Assembly (NCBI GenBank): GCA_001642005.1
Contig: LWCA01000386.1
Location: 1 to 29,325 of the forward strand
DNA: 29,325 nt
Reading direction: 5' to 3'
Source: Intoshia linei
Lineage: Eukaryota > Orthonectida > Rhopaluridae
The position numbers and the translations under genes were made by a program. The notes beneath the pieces were generated by a model, which had not been told where the DNA came from, did not search any database, and saw only the letters and a list, made by a program, of their open reading frames with translations. This document shows, piece after piece, positions 1 to 9,229 of this stretch (position 1 is its first letter; each line of letters begins with the position of its first letter).

Positions 1-125
1 ATATTATGAGTTGTTACGAACTGGAACGCTATCATCAAGATTGTTAAAATTAAAAGAACCCTTATGACCGTTCAATCTACGTCAACACAAAATTTAATTT
101 TCCGGGAAATCACAATAACTACTTG
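1..125 (+). mobile_element. hAT transposase C-terminal remnant (copy 1)
   Basis: The first ~105 bases are an inverted copy of 18656-18740. Both translate to a run containing LRTGTLSSRLLKLKE, the segment just before the hAT C-terminal dimerisation domain. This copy then jumps to a stretch that also lies downstream of the other copy (around 18300-18350, sharing the bases TTTAATTTTCCGG and GGAAATCACAAT), so about 200 bp has been deleted here. The reading frame stops soon after the match, so this is dead debris. The element may continue to the left of the window. Confidence 0.6.
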
Positions 126-1268
126 CAAGACGTATTCAAATCAATAGAAAAGCCACCTAAAATCCAACACTATCGTAAAAAATCAATACAGCAATCGTCG
201 ATATAAATCACACCCTTTTAAAACTGGTTTTATTTTAGAATTTACAAATTAAAAATTGTTCAAGAATTTATCAAACTATTATAAAACTGTCCTATAATGC
301 AGTGGTTCCTAAATTGGGGCTTGGCCCCAGCACGGGCGGCCTACAGAGTCTGAGGTGGGACCCAGATTTAAGAAAAATTTTAAAATTAAATTAAAATCGT
401 TAAAATTAATTTAGTATATGATATTTAATATATTCTTGAAATTCGGATTAATTTAGGATTATAATAAATTTAAATGTTATTAATCCATCGAAATTTAACT
501 AATCATTTGTTTTAATTAACTGCCCACATCAATTTTGCCTTTAAATTAAATTAAAGTTTAATTAGTGCTACCATATTACAATATTACTATCAATTTTAGT
601 TTATTTGGTGTTAAATTTAAAACCAAATGTTAAAATGAAATCGGTTAATACACCAACTAACATAACTCTGTCCACTAATTTTAAAGAATACATGATAGTG
701 TGATAATTTCTTATTCGTCAATATATTTTTGGGTGCCAAATTGAATTTTATTGAATTAAGGGGTGCCAAGTGGAAAAAGGTTAAACACCCATTTACCAAA
801 GTGTTAAATTTCTGAATTTTTTCTAAGAATTGGGCTACAACAAAGCAAATTGACTGGCTATCGTCAAAGCTAAGTTAAATTTAAACAATATTTAAAAAGT
901 ACGTGTCACTATAAAATAAAAACCCAAAACAGACTCGGTCGATATGGATCATTCAATAATTTTTATCGTAAATATTGTAAAATTGAAAATTTTGTAGATC
1001 AACACTTTTAATTTAATTATCTGGATTAATATTATACCTTTTATTTGACATGTATCGGGAATGCAATTCTAAATATTAAATTAAAGAAAATTTTTAGAAT
1101 TCTGAAAGATTACTCTAAATAAAATTGATCCCAAAAAAAATTATTAAAAAATTTGTAAATTATTAAAACAAGCAAATTACTCACACCACACTATGCCAAG
1201 CATGTTGGCCCGACATGCATAATATGCATTGCATATATACTTTTGAGGATTTAGACTACAATTGTAGA
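126..1268. other. Non-coding AT-rich stretch with a hAT-like end
   Basis: No gene is seen here. At 300 the sequence CAGTGGTTCCTAAATTGGGG begins a locally GC-rich patch (300-365) that looks like the terminal inverted repeat and subterminal region of a hAT element of the Charlie/ZBED type. No matching right end was found within about 1 kb. Around 720-785 a short phrase (GGGTGCCAA) occurs twice, probably more of the same debris. A small hairpin (GCATGT...ACATGC) lies at about 1199-1218. Confidence 0.35.
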
Positions 1269-1712
1269 TTATTTCATAACAAAAATAAAAATATTGATAA
1301 CGTTTGAATCAAAAAATACCGATAAATATTTCAAATTTGATTCATACGGATAATAATTGAGTGGTCGTAAATTACCTAAAAAAGAATAAATAAAAGAAAT
1401 CAAATTTGATTTACTGCAAAAATAATCGAAATATCCTTGACCGTAAAATGAACAATTCATACATACCGGCATTTGAGCGAATAAAGTATTATTAGAATAA
1501 CATATCCGATGCGGATTATTTATATAGTCGCATTCATAATCATTGTAATTGTACAAATAATTTAAATCAAAATAATCAGATGGACCATTCAAGTTTGAAT
1601 AACTGCTATTAAACGGATACGAACCACAAAAATTTTTATACGGATGAATAGACCTTGAAAATTCCTTTAAACACAAACGATTACTCTTATTGATCGTATA
1701 ATACTGAGACAT
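1269..1712 (-). CDS. Hypothetical Tyr/Asn/Cys-rich protein (doubtful)
   Basis: This is a 147-codon ATG-initiated ORF with no introns. That is long for sequence this AT-rich, and local GC is slightly higher than in the flanks. The product is rich in Tyr, Asn, Ser and Phe and has nine Cys, several close together in the middle (for example PVCMNCSFYGQG). There is no clear signal peptide, transmembrane segment or recognised domain. The Cys spacing hints at a secreted or extracellular module, or the ORF may be the last exon of a longer gene. It ends about 550 bp downstream of the minus-strand NDUFAF4 start, in the same orientation. Chance ORF or decayed gene are real alternatives. Confidence 0.28.
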   Translation of the reverse strand: MSQYYTINKSNRLCLKEFSRSIHPYKNFCGSYPFNSSYSNLNGPSDYFDLNYLYNYNDYECDYINNPHRICYSNNTLFAQMPVCMNCSFYGQGYFDYFCSKSNLISFIYSFLGNLRPLNYYPYESNLKYLSVFFDSNVINIFIFVMK

Positions 1713-1862
1713 GAAATTAATAAATTAAAAACATTAAATTAAAATAAAATGTAGGAAAATTAACACTGAAAATAATTGTATCACATTTCACCACTAATAG
1801 ACAGAAATGTGTGGAAATGTAAATGAAAATATGTGCTCCTAGACAATTATATAAGTCAAGCT

Positions 1863-2423
1863 TTAATTTTTCAGGTGTACATCTTTTGCAAGTTCGGCGT
1901 TGATGGTCTTATTTTTGGGACACAGAGCATTAAATACTCCAAGATAACTTGAAATATTTTCAACATCTTTTAGATTTATATTGTACTTTTTTGTAACAGA
2001 GTCAATAGATTTTTTATCAACATTAATCGTGTTGAGAATTGAATACAAATCGTCAATTCTTAATCCATAACTCGATATATCAACATTATCAATATTAGAT
2101 TCTTTATTTTGTGTAGATTGCGTAGACTATAATATATATTTTATTAAATTCATATAACTATTACCTCAACATTTATCATGTTTGAAATTAAATTTAAATG
2201 TTCTTTATCAAATTCAACTTCCTTATCATGAGATTTATTTGATGTATTTAATGTTTTATTTGGCGTTTTTTTTCCTACAAAATGTTAAAAAATAATTAAA
2301 TTGTGAATCACTATATTGAGATATTCGATGCTTTTCCAAGTTTTCAATAAAATTGAAAGCTCTGTTATCTGCATTAATTTTTGTTACAGGTCTAACGATT
2401 AATGATGAAAATATTTTTCCCAT
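1863..2423 (-). CDS. NDUFAF4: NDUFAF4-like mitochondrial complex I assembly factor
   Basis: Three exons read on the minus strand: 2423-2312, 2274-2165 and 2126-1863 (stop included), giving 161 aa; human NDUFAF4 is 175 aa. The introns are 37 nt (2275-2311, phase 1, donor GTGATT) and 38 nt (2127-2164, phase 0), both ending in AG, and the frame is only open if both are removed. The N-terminus MGKIFSSLIVRPV...NADNRAFNFIENLEK resembles the family's MG start and NRAE...ISK motif. The C-terminal part (LYSILNTINVDKKSI, then KYNINLKDVENISSYLGVF) matches the conserved leucine-rich helices near the family's C-terminus. The family helps assemble the complex I membrane arm and sits at the mitochondrial inner membrane. 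An upstream in-frame Met was rejected because it would overlap the DNAJC8 first exon and the MG start is conserved. The match is by eye and distant. Confidence 0.75.
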
Positions 2424-2487
2424 TAAAAATAAACTTATTTTTAAGTTAATTGTGTCCTTGGTAATGTTGATTTTGTAATTTTTTAAC
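2424..2487. promoter_or_regulatory. Probable bidirectional promoter, NDUFAF4/DNAJC8
   Basis: Only 64 bp separates the NDUFAF4 start codon (minus, ATG at 2423-2421) from the DNAJC8 start codon (plus, ATG at 2488). It must hold both 5' UTRs and the core promoter, unless promoter elements extend into the coding exons. It is very AT-rich and has no canonical TATA box that can be assigned. Shared control is inferred from the spacing, not seen. Confidence 0.5.
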
Positions 2488-5400
2488 ATGAGCGACGAAC
2501 TCGCTAAACTGTACAAGAAACGAGCTGAGGAAAGGAAACGTCAAACGTTGGATAAAATTGCCCAGGTAAAAGAAAAATTTACACAAAAACGTCTAGAAAA
2601 ACGCGAAAAAGAGCACCAAGAAGGTATATTTAAAGTACAGTATTGTATGTATTAAAATAAAATAACGAGGATACATCGGTTTAATCATTAAACTTTAATG
2701 AGTAGATAATGGATGTATTAGTTTGGATCGCGTAAATTTTATATATTTACCACACCAACTTTACCAAAATATAAAACGTTTTTAACCCTTATTTTTATCA
2801 AAATCAAAAGACTATAATTAACACTTTTTTTAAAGGGGTTAAATTTATCATAAAAATGTAAGGTTAATTACTCAAGTCTGTTTAAATTTGTAAAATTCTA
2901 TTTTTTAATTTTTTAAAGAGGAAAAAAAGAAACCAATCAATGATTTTATTAAAAAAAGCCAAGAAACCAAAGATGATAATTTTATGAAAGATTTTTATCA
3001 AGAGGTTATTAATATTAACTGTTTATATTAATTTGATATAGATTGGTACTTTATCAAATCAAAACATACATGTCACTAGAGGAGGTGCTAAAATTAGTAA
3101 AACTTTACATGAAAATATTGAGAAACGTAAAGCCGATGAAGAAGCGGCAAAACGAAAAAAAGATACTAAACCAGACATTGATAGTGTTAATGCTGTAGAT
3201 TACTTGTTTAACATGATTGAAGATCATACTACCCGAAAAAGATTAAAAATGGACAAAAAATTTGAAAAGAAATTAGATAAAGATATTAAAAAGGAACTAA
3301 AAAATGCCATTAAAGATGACCCTGATCCAGTAATAAAAGTATCAATGTTTATTTTATTTTTTAGGGTATGATTGGTCCACCCGTAGCACCTATCCAAATA
3401 AAACCTACCAACGATAATGAAATTAAAATAACGAAACCAAAAGAGAATCTAATAAAAATTGAAAAACCGACAACTGTAGCTAAAGCTATAAATGAAGATA
3501 AACCTAAACGAGATACACCTCAATATGCACAGCTTACAAGACTCAATAGACCGGGATCAGCATATTTCAATTTAAATCCTTATGATGTAAAATTTTATTT
3601 TTTTATTTTTTATATGCCCTTATAAAACCAATTGCAAGGCTTGGAAGTGGTACTCTATTGACAGTCAGTTTTTTAAGTTGTGAATATTGAGGTTATATGG
3701 ATTTACTAAAAAATTTTAGAGTTTATATGGTTTATTTTTTATCAAAATAATATAATGTAAAATGTGTAATTATACAATATAATGTAGTTATTATGACAAG
3801 TCTAAATTTAAATCAATGTGTATAGTCAAAATATAGTTATAAAGTGTAAATTATAATATTTTATTAAATTTCACTTTAAGGGTTTGACTGTATTATTTTT
3901 AATTCAAAATTAGGTCCTTGAATTAGAATATGACGCTAAAAAAGAAGATATTCCAAAAGCATACAGAAGGGTATTATTCATTAGTTTTCATTTTATTTAC
4001 AATTTGTTAATGTAGTTGGCAAGATTTGTACACCCTGATAAAAATCCGGATGATAGAGACTTGGCTGAACACGCTACAAATGGTTAATTTTAGACAATTA
4101 TAAATTAGTGTTTCTCAATCTTTTTGACTCTGTAGACCAGAGGTGCAACACCGACGGCCGCATGCGGCATGAGAACGTTTATTTGCGGCCGTGGGTAATC
4201 ATAATGTGATGATAATGCAATATATCATTTTAGATGAAATTGAAAATTTTAAATTAGATTTTATTCAATATCTGTATCAAAAGTTCCGTTTTTGACTTTG
4301 ACTACTTTCTCAATATGGATTTAAACTTTCTCAGTGGCAAAATATATTTTGTGCAGCCGTAGTATCAATGAGTAAAGTAGATTTACGGCTGAATTGATGG
4401 GAAGGTTGTGCACCCCTGCCTTAGAGTTTAAAGTTTAAAAGTTTCATCAGAGAAAAAAATTTTGTTTAATGATTATTTCAAGTAATACATGATTTTTTAA
4501 TTTTGTATAATAGTTGGTATTTGTGGTTTTGATCATGAAGATATATATTTTTGAAATTGAATTGTCGTTTCAGATGCAATTTCAATGAAATTGTTTGTAT
4601 ATTTTCATATGGATTTAAATATAATGCAATTTTTCTAAATATAATGGTTACAGAATGAAAGAAACACATTTTTTGCAAATTGACTTAATAAAGTAAACAT
4701 TAAAATAAAATTAGTAATGATTTTGTATCAGTGGTCCAAAGCGTGACCCGCGGACCTCCAGATCAAGCTGTGGGACCCGCGAAATTGTTTAGCAATATAT
4801 TTTTAAAAACATTGATTTACAGAAACATCATAATTACCACATTACTTAGGATTAATTTCAATTTGTTTAAAATAAATCCGTCTTTCATTCGTAATTATTC
4901 TCAACTTTATAGTTTTTATACTTTACGATAATAATTCTAACTTTTTGGACCTTTTGTACTATTACATCGTGTTTCCAGTTCAAATAGTGTACGGACCCCT
5001 ATTTCAAAATATTTATTTTTTTGGATTCCAATGGAAACATGAAATATAAAAAAATTTATGAAAAACTTTTTTTTTAAAGTTTTTTCTCATAAGATTCATA
5101 AAATTGGATTTTTTATTTGTTGTTTGGGATTAGGAAGTAATTGCTCACAAGATTTGGTAAAATCGAATTTTTCAAAAAAATAATGGAAAAAGAGGATATT
5201 TCCATTAATCATTGCTAAAATTGGATTTTTGTTTCGGGGTTGAAATAAGAGATTTTAATAAGATAAAATCGTATTTTAAAAACCAATATTGGAAAAATGG
5301 GATTTTTACCTTAAGGGTTTAAATTAAAGGGTATTTTTATTTAAATTACATTACACATATTCTCCCAATGTGACCATATGGTCACACGATATATCTCGAT

Positions 5401-6812
5401 AACTACTAGGGTAAATTATTTCAAATTTTACATGATATCTTCAATTAGCATAAATACTATAATTCTAAAAAATTTTTAAAATTAAAGCCAAAAAAAGAAA
5501 AGATTAGTTAGTTAACAACTTAAAAGTTTTCAGTTAAAACACGAAATATTTAAATTTTGTAAGCACGATCTGAACACGACTAATGATATAGAAATGATAA
5601 CATATTTCAAATTTTACCACACGCATAGTGTTAATTAAAGGCTTGTATTTATCGCGTCAGTATTTTAATCCGTAAAGTGTCAATATTTTAGGTGTCAGTA
5701 TAAATAATTGATTGTCAGTATTTAAATTAAAAACTGACAAATATGTAATTGAATACTGACATTTTAATATTTATACTGACAATTTTTGTTGAAAATACTG
5801 AAAATTTTTATGTTATTTAAGTTTTATGCCGGTTAATTTGATGAAAATATCTCCTCTCTGACATTTAATGATATATTAATTTTTTTCAATATTTTATATT
5901 TTATATATTATTTCGTTTACATAACTGAATCCACTTTTAATTATTTAAGATGTTGAAAAACACAATAATATCCTTGATATTTCAGAATACATCTGTGGAT
6001 AAAAACATTTTGAAGACTTCACATCTCCATAATACGAATTACATAAGGGAAAATTTTTTTGTTAAATATCAAAAATAATATATTTGACATTTTTAATAAT
6101 ATTTGTTGCATCGCCCCCATGTGGGGGCTAACGCCCACATTAAGAACCACTACGTTAGGATATAAATAAATTTAATGTTTTAATGAATAATTGAATAATT
6201 TTCTTGATTATTTTAGCCATCAATAAAGCTTATAAAACACTTCAAAACCCAGTTGGCCTTAAAGGGTGTCGAGAAATCATGAATGAGGCTAAAACGCGAG
6301 TTGACAAAAGAGTTTTAATTTAGAAAATATTATGCTGTAATCAAACTTTAGGTAGCAGAAACAAAGTTAGATTTAAAGAAAAAGAAAAAAGATCAAAAGG
6401 TACCAGAAGACGACAATAAAGTGGTATTGATTTGAATATTGATTGATTGAATTTTTAATTCTTAATTAGTATAGAACAGAGATTCATAAAACTACTTGCA
6501 AGCTATTTGCTGATTTAGAAAAAATTCGACAAAATAAAATGGTTCGTGAAGCCAATGACAGGTTACATAACAATAAATATCCTAATTTTAATAGTGATTA
6601 AATTAAATTTGATTCTATTTTTTAGACGTAAATATGCTGAACAAGAAGAAAGTGAAAGAATCGATGAGGTCGAAAAGAGAATATTTGATAAAGAATTTAA
6701 TGAAACTCGAGGAAAGCGAGTATACCGATGGAGATCTTGGAACACTGACCAAGGAAAATCTGCAATGGGCTCTTTCAGACCACCAAAAACAAAAATGGAA
6801 AAAAAGAAATAA
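2488..6812 (+). CDS. DNAJC8: DNAJC8-like J-domain splicing factor with N-terminal extension
   Basis: Ten exons with continuous phase: 2488-2623, 2919-3004, 3042-3338, 3365-3586, 3914-3970, 4016-4082, 6217-6311, 6352-6423, 6470-6561, 6626-6812; 436 aa against about 253 in human DNAJC8. The family hallmark RPGSAYFNLNPYDVLELE leads into a J domain (about residues 240-305) with HPD at 272-274. The C-terminus (TTCKLFADLEKIR; charged coiled coil; RVYRWRSW; FRPPKTKMEKKK) matches DNAJC8/Spf31 to the end. DNAJC8 is a nuclear spliceosome-associated Hsp70 co-chaperone. FMKDFYQE (exon 2) matches the family's N-terminal F..FY.E motif, so the extra residues (about 1-60 and 80-215, Lys/Glu-rich) are an extension and an insertion. 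The intron at 3339-3364 is only 26 nt; without it the frame stops at 3373. Alternative: a separate Lys/Glu-rich gene ends at 3373 and DNAJC8 starts at ATG 3368. Intron 6 (4083-6216) is full of transposon debris. Confidence 0.82.
4138..4418. mobile_element. hAT-type MITE in DNAJC8 intron 6
   Basis: The left end CAGAGGTGCAACACC and the right end GGTTGTGCACCCCTG (which reads CAGGGGTGCACAACC on the other strand) form imperfect terminal inverted repeats about 280 bp apart. The inside is GC-rich near the left end (GGCCGCATGCGGC) and has no coding capacity. The flanks CTGTAGAC and CCTTAGAG agree at five of eight positions, compatible with a decayed 8-bp hAT target duplication. It seems nested in an older element whose end (TTTCTCAATCTTTTTGACTC) lies just to the left and resembles the repeat end at 17402. 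Confidence 0.5.
5369..5386. repeat. Perfect 18-bp palindrome
   Basis: TGTGACCATATGGTCACA is its own reverse complement. It lies in DNAJC8 intron 6. It may be a transposon subterminal motif or a dimeric protein-binding site; nothing nearby decides. Confidence 0.6.
5654..5806. repeat. Mirror array: four GTCAGTATT then four AATACTGAC
   Basis: Four copies of a GTCAGTATT-like word (near 5656, 5679, 5694, 5713) are followed by four reverse-complement copies (ACTGACAAAT, AATACTGACA, ATACTGACAA, AATACTGAAA, near 5733, 5754, 5774, 5796). The whole can fold into one long imperfect hairpin. It probably marks a foldback-type or subterminal transposon repeat inside DNAJC8 intron 6. Confidence 0.55.
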
Positions 6813-6839
6813 CTAAATTTTCTTGATTTGTATGTACTA

Positions 6840-6848
6840 TTTATTAAA
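6840..6848. terminator. Overlapping poly(A) signals of two convergent genes
   Basis: In the 64-bp gap between the DNAJC8 stop (6812) and the SUEL/CUB gene stop (6877) the plus strand has ATTAAA at 6843-6848 and the minus strand has AATAAA at 6845-6840. Each is about 30 nt after the stop codon it would serve. The transcripts probably overlap at their 3' ends. Confidence 0.5.
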
Positions 6849-6876
6849 ATGTATTTTACATAATTTTGTATAAAAA

Positions 6877-8199
6877 TCAATATCTCATTGTGGCCACGGG
6901 AGAAGGATTGTTTAGGCAAACTTCTGTAACATACGAAGAACCAGTTCTTCCATCAAATGTTTTCATGGTTGGCATTGGACTATTCATATGTACTTGTTTA
7001 ATGACAGTTGGAGAAGTTTTACTATACGACACATTAAATATACAATTGATTATATGTAGGTTGAAACATTACCTAATACAAACAAAACACACGCCTCCAA
7101 ACAAAATAACTATCGCGCCAATGCACGACGCAATTATGATTAAACCTAAATAATAATATATAATACAATTTAAACAATACTAGTTTTCGGGATTCCCCAG
7201 ATTAGGGTAATGACTTCTTTTTCGACATCTGGTTGTGGTGGCAAAGTAGTAGGTTTTATGGATTTTGTATGATTGCCACAAGTTACTGAAAAATGTTCAC
7301 CATGATGACCTTAAAAAATGGTAATTGCGAATATGACGTACTTACTATAAACAGTCACAACCCACTGTACTTGGACGTTTGTATCAATTGTATTGTAGTA
7401 AATCTCAATTTCTTTATATTTTTCGGGGTTACAGCGTTCCGTGAATTGGTCTTCATTCTTGACAATGGTGCAAATTGAATATGTTTCGTCCCCGATAATG
7501 ACAATATTTTGATTACAACGAGTGTCATATGTTCGAGGTTCAAGTTCTGGGTTTCTTTTGAAAAAAGGAATGGTTACTCTGACGTCAACGTTTTTGGGAA
7601 TTTTTAATTTGCACTTGCACCCATCCAATGAACGAACTTGTTCATTAAACATAACTAATGCTGTACTATCTATATGCAGAAATGACCCGGACCACGATTC
7701 AGTTCGACAGATATCGATTGCTCTCGCATTAGGTGATTTTGTGAAAACTAATTTTTAATTAAAAAAGTTATATATTAGTTACGTGGATGGCATTCGTATT
7801 GACAATTCAGAAATAATTTGTACTCATAAGCTAGACATTCAATGAAACGATCTGTGTATTTCTCAGCATCAAAAACACATTTTTCGTCGTCGCATATTCC
7901 AATTTTGTCTATTAAATCTTTCTTGGAAATTGGTTCAACGCATCTATCCTGTATAGCAGAACAGGACTGTACTTTACTGTATATAATCTGCATTTTTTTT
8001 ATTATAAGCGTGTGATTTGTTGGGCACTGTACTTCCAAAACAGTGTTCGTAGAAGTAATGCACTCTTCTTTGACATCGTACACTACAAAATAATGGAATA
8101 ATATAGATTTCAATAGTTCAAACCTTTGTGACAGGATTCTTGTGGCTGTAATAAGGTAAATGTGGCATAAAAAAACACTAGGAATATAAATCTGAACAT
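6877..8199 (-). CDS. SUEL-type lectin/CUB single-pass membrane protein
   Basis: Six exons on the minus strand: 8199-8124, 8082-7783, 7747-7346, 7285-7181, 7145-7073 and 7021-6877; 366 aa. Introns are 41, 35, 60, 35 and 51 nt. Exon 1 is a signal peptide (MFRFIFLVFFYATFTLL). Exon 2 (residues 26-125) has the Cys pattern and LEVQCPTNHTLIIKK of a SUEL/rhamnose-binding lectin domain. Exon 3 (126-259) is CUB-like, with spaced Cys, RVTIPFF and IEIYYNT. Exon 4 is a Pro/Thr-containing stalk. Exon 5 is a transmembrane helix (LIIIASCIGAIVILFGGVCFV) and exon 6 a 48-residue cytoplasmic tail. The first four introns are all phase 1, so SUEL and CUB sit on symmetric shuffleable exons. The likely topology is type I at the cell surface, binding glycans or a protein ligand. 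Domain calls are by eye; the CUB is divergent. Confidence 0.8.
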
Positions 8200-8360
8200 A
8201 AAGCTACACTTGATCAATGAACTAAATGAATTAAGATTATTGAAATTGTGTTTTGTCTAGTAAAATACAAAAATGTTGATTAGAGCATACGATTAGCTCA
8301 ATTGTTTACAGCAAACACTATTGCTACATACTATGAATATTGTTTAGGATGGTTTGCCTT

Positions 8361-8392
8361 CAAAATAATATATTCGACAATATATTATTTTG
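8361..8392. repeat. Perfect 14-bp inverted repeat with 4-nt loop
   Basis: CAAAATAATATATT, loop CGAC, then AATATATTATTTTG: a perfect stem about 160 bp upstream of the SUEL/CUB/TM start codon. It may be the tip of a MITE, a cruciform or a regulatory palindrome. Confidence 0.65.
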
Positions 8393-8797
8393 GATATACG
8401 TGATTGTTGCCAAACCTTTTGTTATTTCTTATATGAAACAATGAAAAAGTTTTAAAACATCCGGTACTATTATCATATTTATGGCGATGATAACAATTCA
8501 AAAAATGTATTACAAACATTTCACACTTGGCTAATCATTTATGAATTAGATTTGCGTGAGAAAAGAATGCATAACAATACACTTAAAATTTTTAGTCACC
8601 TTGGGAAACTATTTCTTGCCTTATTAATTATGAAATCAATAAGTTAATAATTATGTACAATAATTGAATCAAAAACAGTTACATTATAATTCATACATTA
8701 ATAATTAAAAAGACTTATGTACTAATCAAAATGTATTTAGACATGTACAATGCATAACTTGCTTTTCTAATGTATCATAAAGTCAGATTGGTTTTGT

Positions 8798-9229
8798 TTA
8801 ATTATTTGGTAAATGTTTTATCTGAACCGATCCAAGTGATACATCACACGATTGGTCTTTTAAAATGCAGCAATTGCATTCTAATTTAATTGTATTATTT
8901 CCTTTCTTTTTAGAGCTAGGATATGTTCCATAATTGAATTCCATACATTCTTTTCCGCAATTCATTGTTTGATTCTGTAAGTATGTGACATTTTTCAAAT
9001 TCAAATTATTGTTTATGTTATTATTGATAAAATTTCTCTGATAGAAATCCTTGTCTTTTTTTAAAAAGTTGTAATTTGAAAAGTGAGAATTTATTCTTTT
9101 TATTGGACAATTTTTTTCAATTTTCTTTACTTTTTCAAATTTCACTCTTTTTTTCATGTAGATACTTTTAGATTCATCAAGGTATTTAGGATTGCCGTAT
9201 ATTTCCAAATTTTGTAATTTACTTTTCAT
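8798..9229 (-). CDS. Hypothetical Lys/Asn-rich protein with C-terminal Cys cluster
   Basis: This is a 143-codon ATG-initiated ORF. The first ~80 residues are Lys/Asn-rich and low in complexity (a NNNINNN run). The last ~55 residues hold a compact Cys cluster (NCGKECMEFNYGTYP, ECNCCI, SCDVS) resembling small extracellular modules such as PAN/apple or WSC, without enough pattern to name one. There is no signal peptide at this ATG. A pyrimidine-rich stretch ending in TTTTTTAG abuts the ATG, so this may be the last exon of a gene whose upstream exons I could not find. It lies between the two SUEL/CUB genes in the same orientation and might belong to that secreted family. Chance ORF remains possible. 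Confidence 0.38.
   Translation of the reverse strand: MKSKLQNLEIYGNPKYLDESKSIYMKKRVKFEKVKKIEKNCPIKRINSHFSNYNFLKKDKDFYQRNFINNNINNNLNLKNVTYLQNQTMNCGKECMEFNYGTYPSSKKKGNNTIKLECNCCILKDQSCDVSLGSVQIKHLPNN

Larger units (their letters stand above)
4729..6154. mobile_element. Possible decayed hAT-like element, both ends
   Basis: A GC-rich CAGTGGTCCAAAGCGTGACC at the left and GCCCACATTAAGAACCACTA at the right are loosely inverted relative to each other (shared AGTGGT, then scattered matches). Between them lie AT-rich sequence with a weakly repetitive phrase like AAATTGGATTTTT (5090-5330) and no coding capacity. It may be one ~1.4-kb decayed hAT element or two unrelated ends. It sits wholly inside DNAJC8 intron 6. 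Confidence 0.28.

Noticed and set aside
2424-2516. A longer NDUFAF4 reading frame starting upstream of 2423.
   Set aside because: It overlaps the DNAJC8 first exon on the other strand, and the conserved family start is the MG at 2423.
4731-4931. A 66-codon frame inside DNAJC8 intron 6.
   Set aside because: It starts inside a hAT-like terminal sequence and has no protein-like composition.
6563-6919. A 118-codon minus-strand frame across the end of DNAJC8.
   Set aside because: It is antisense to the conserved DNAJC8 C-terminal exon and overlaps the next gene's 3' end.
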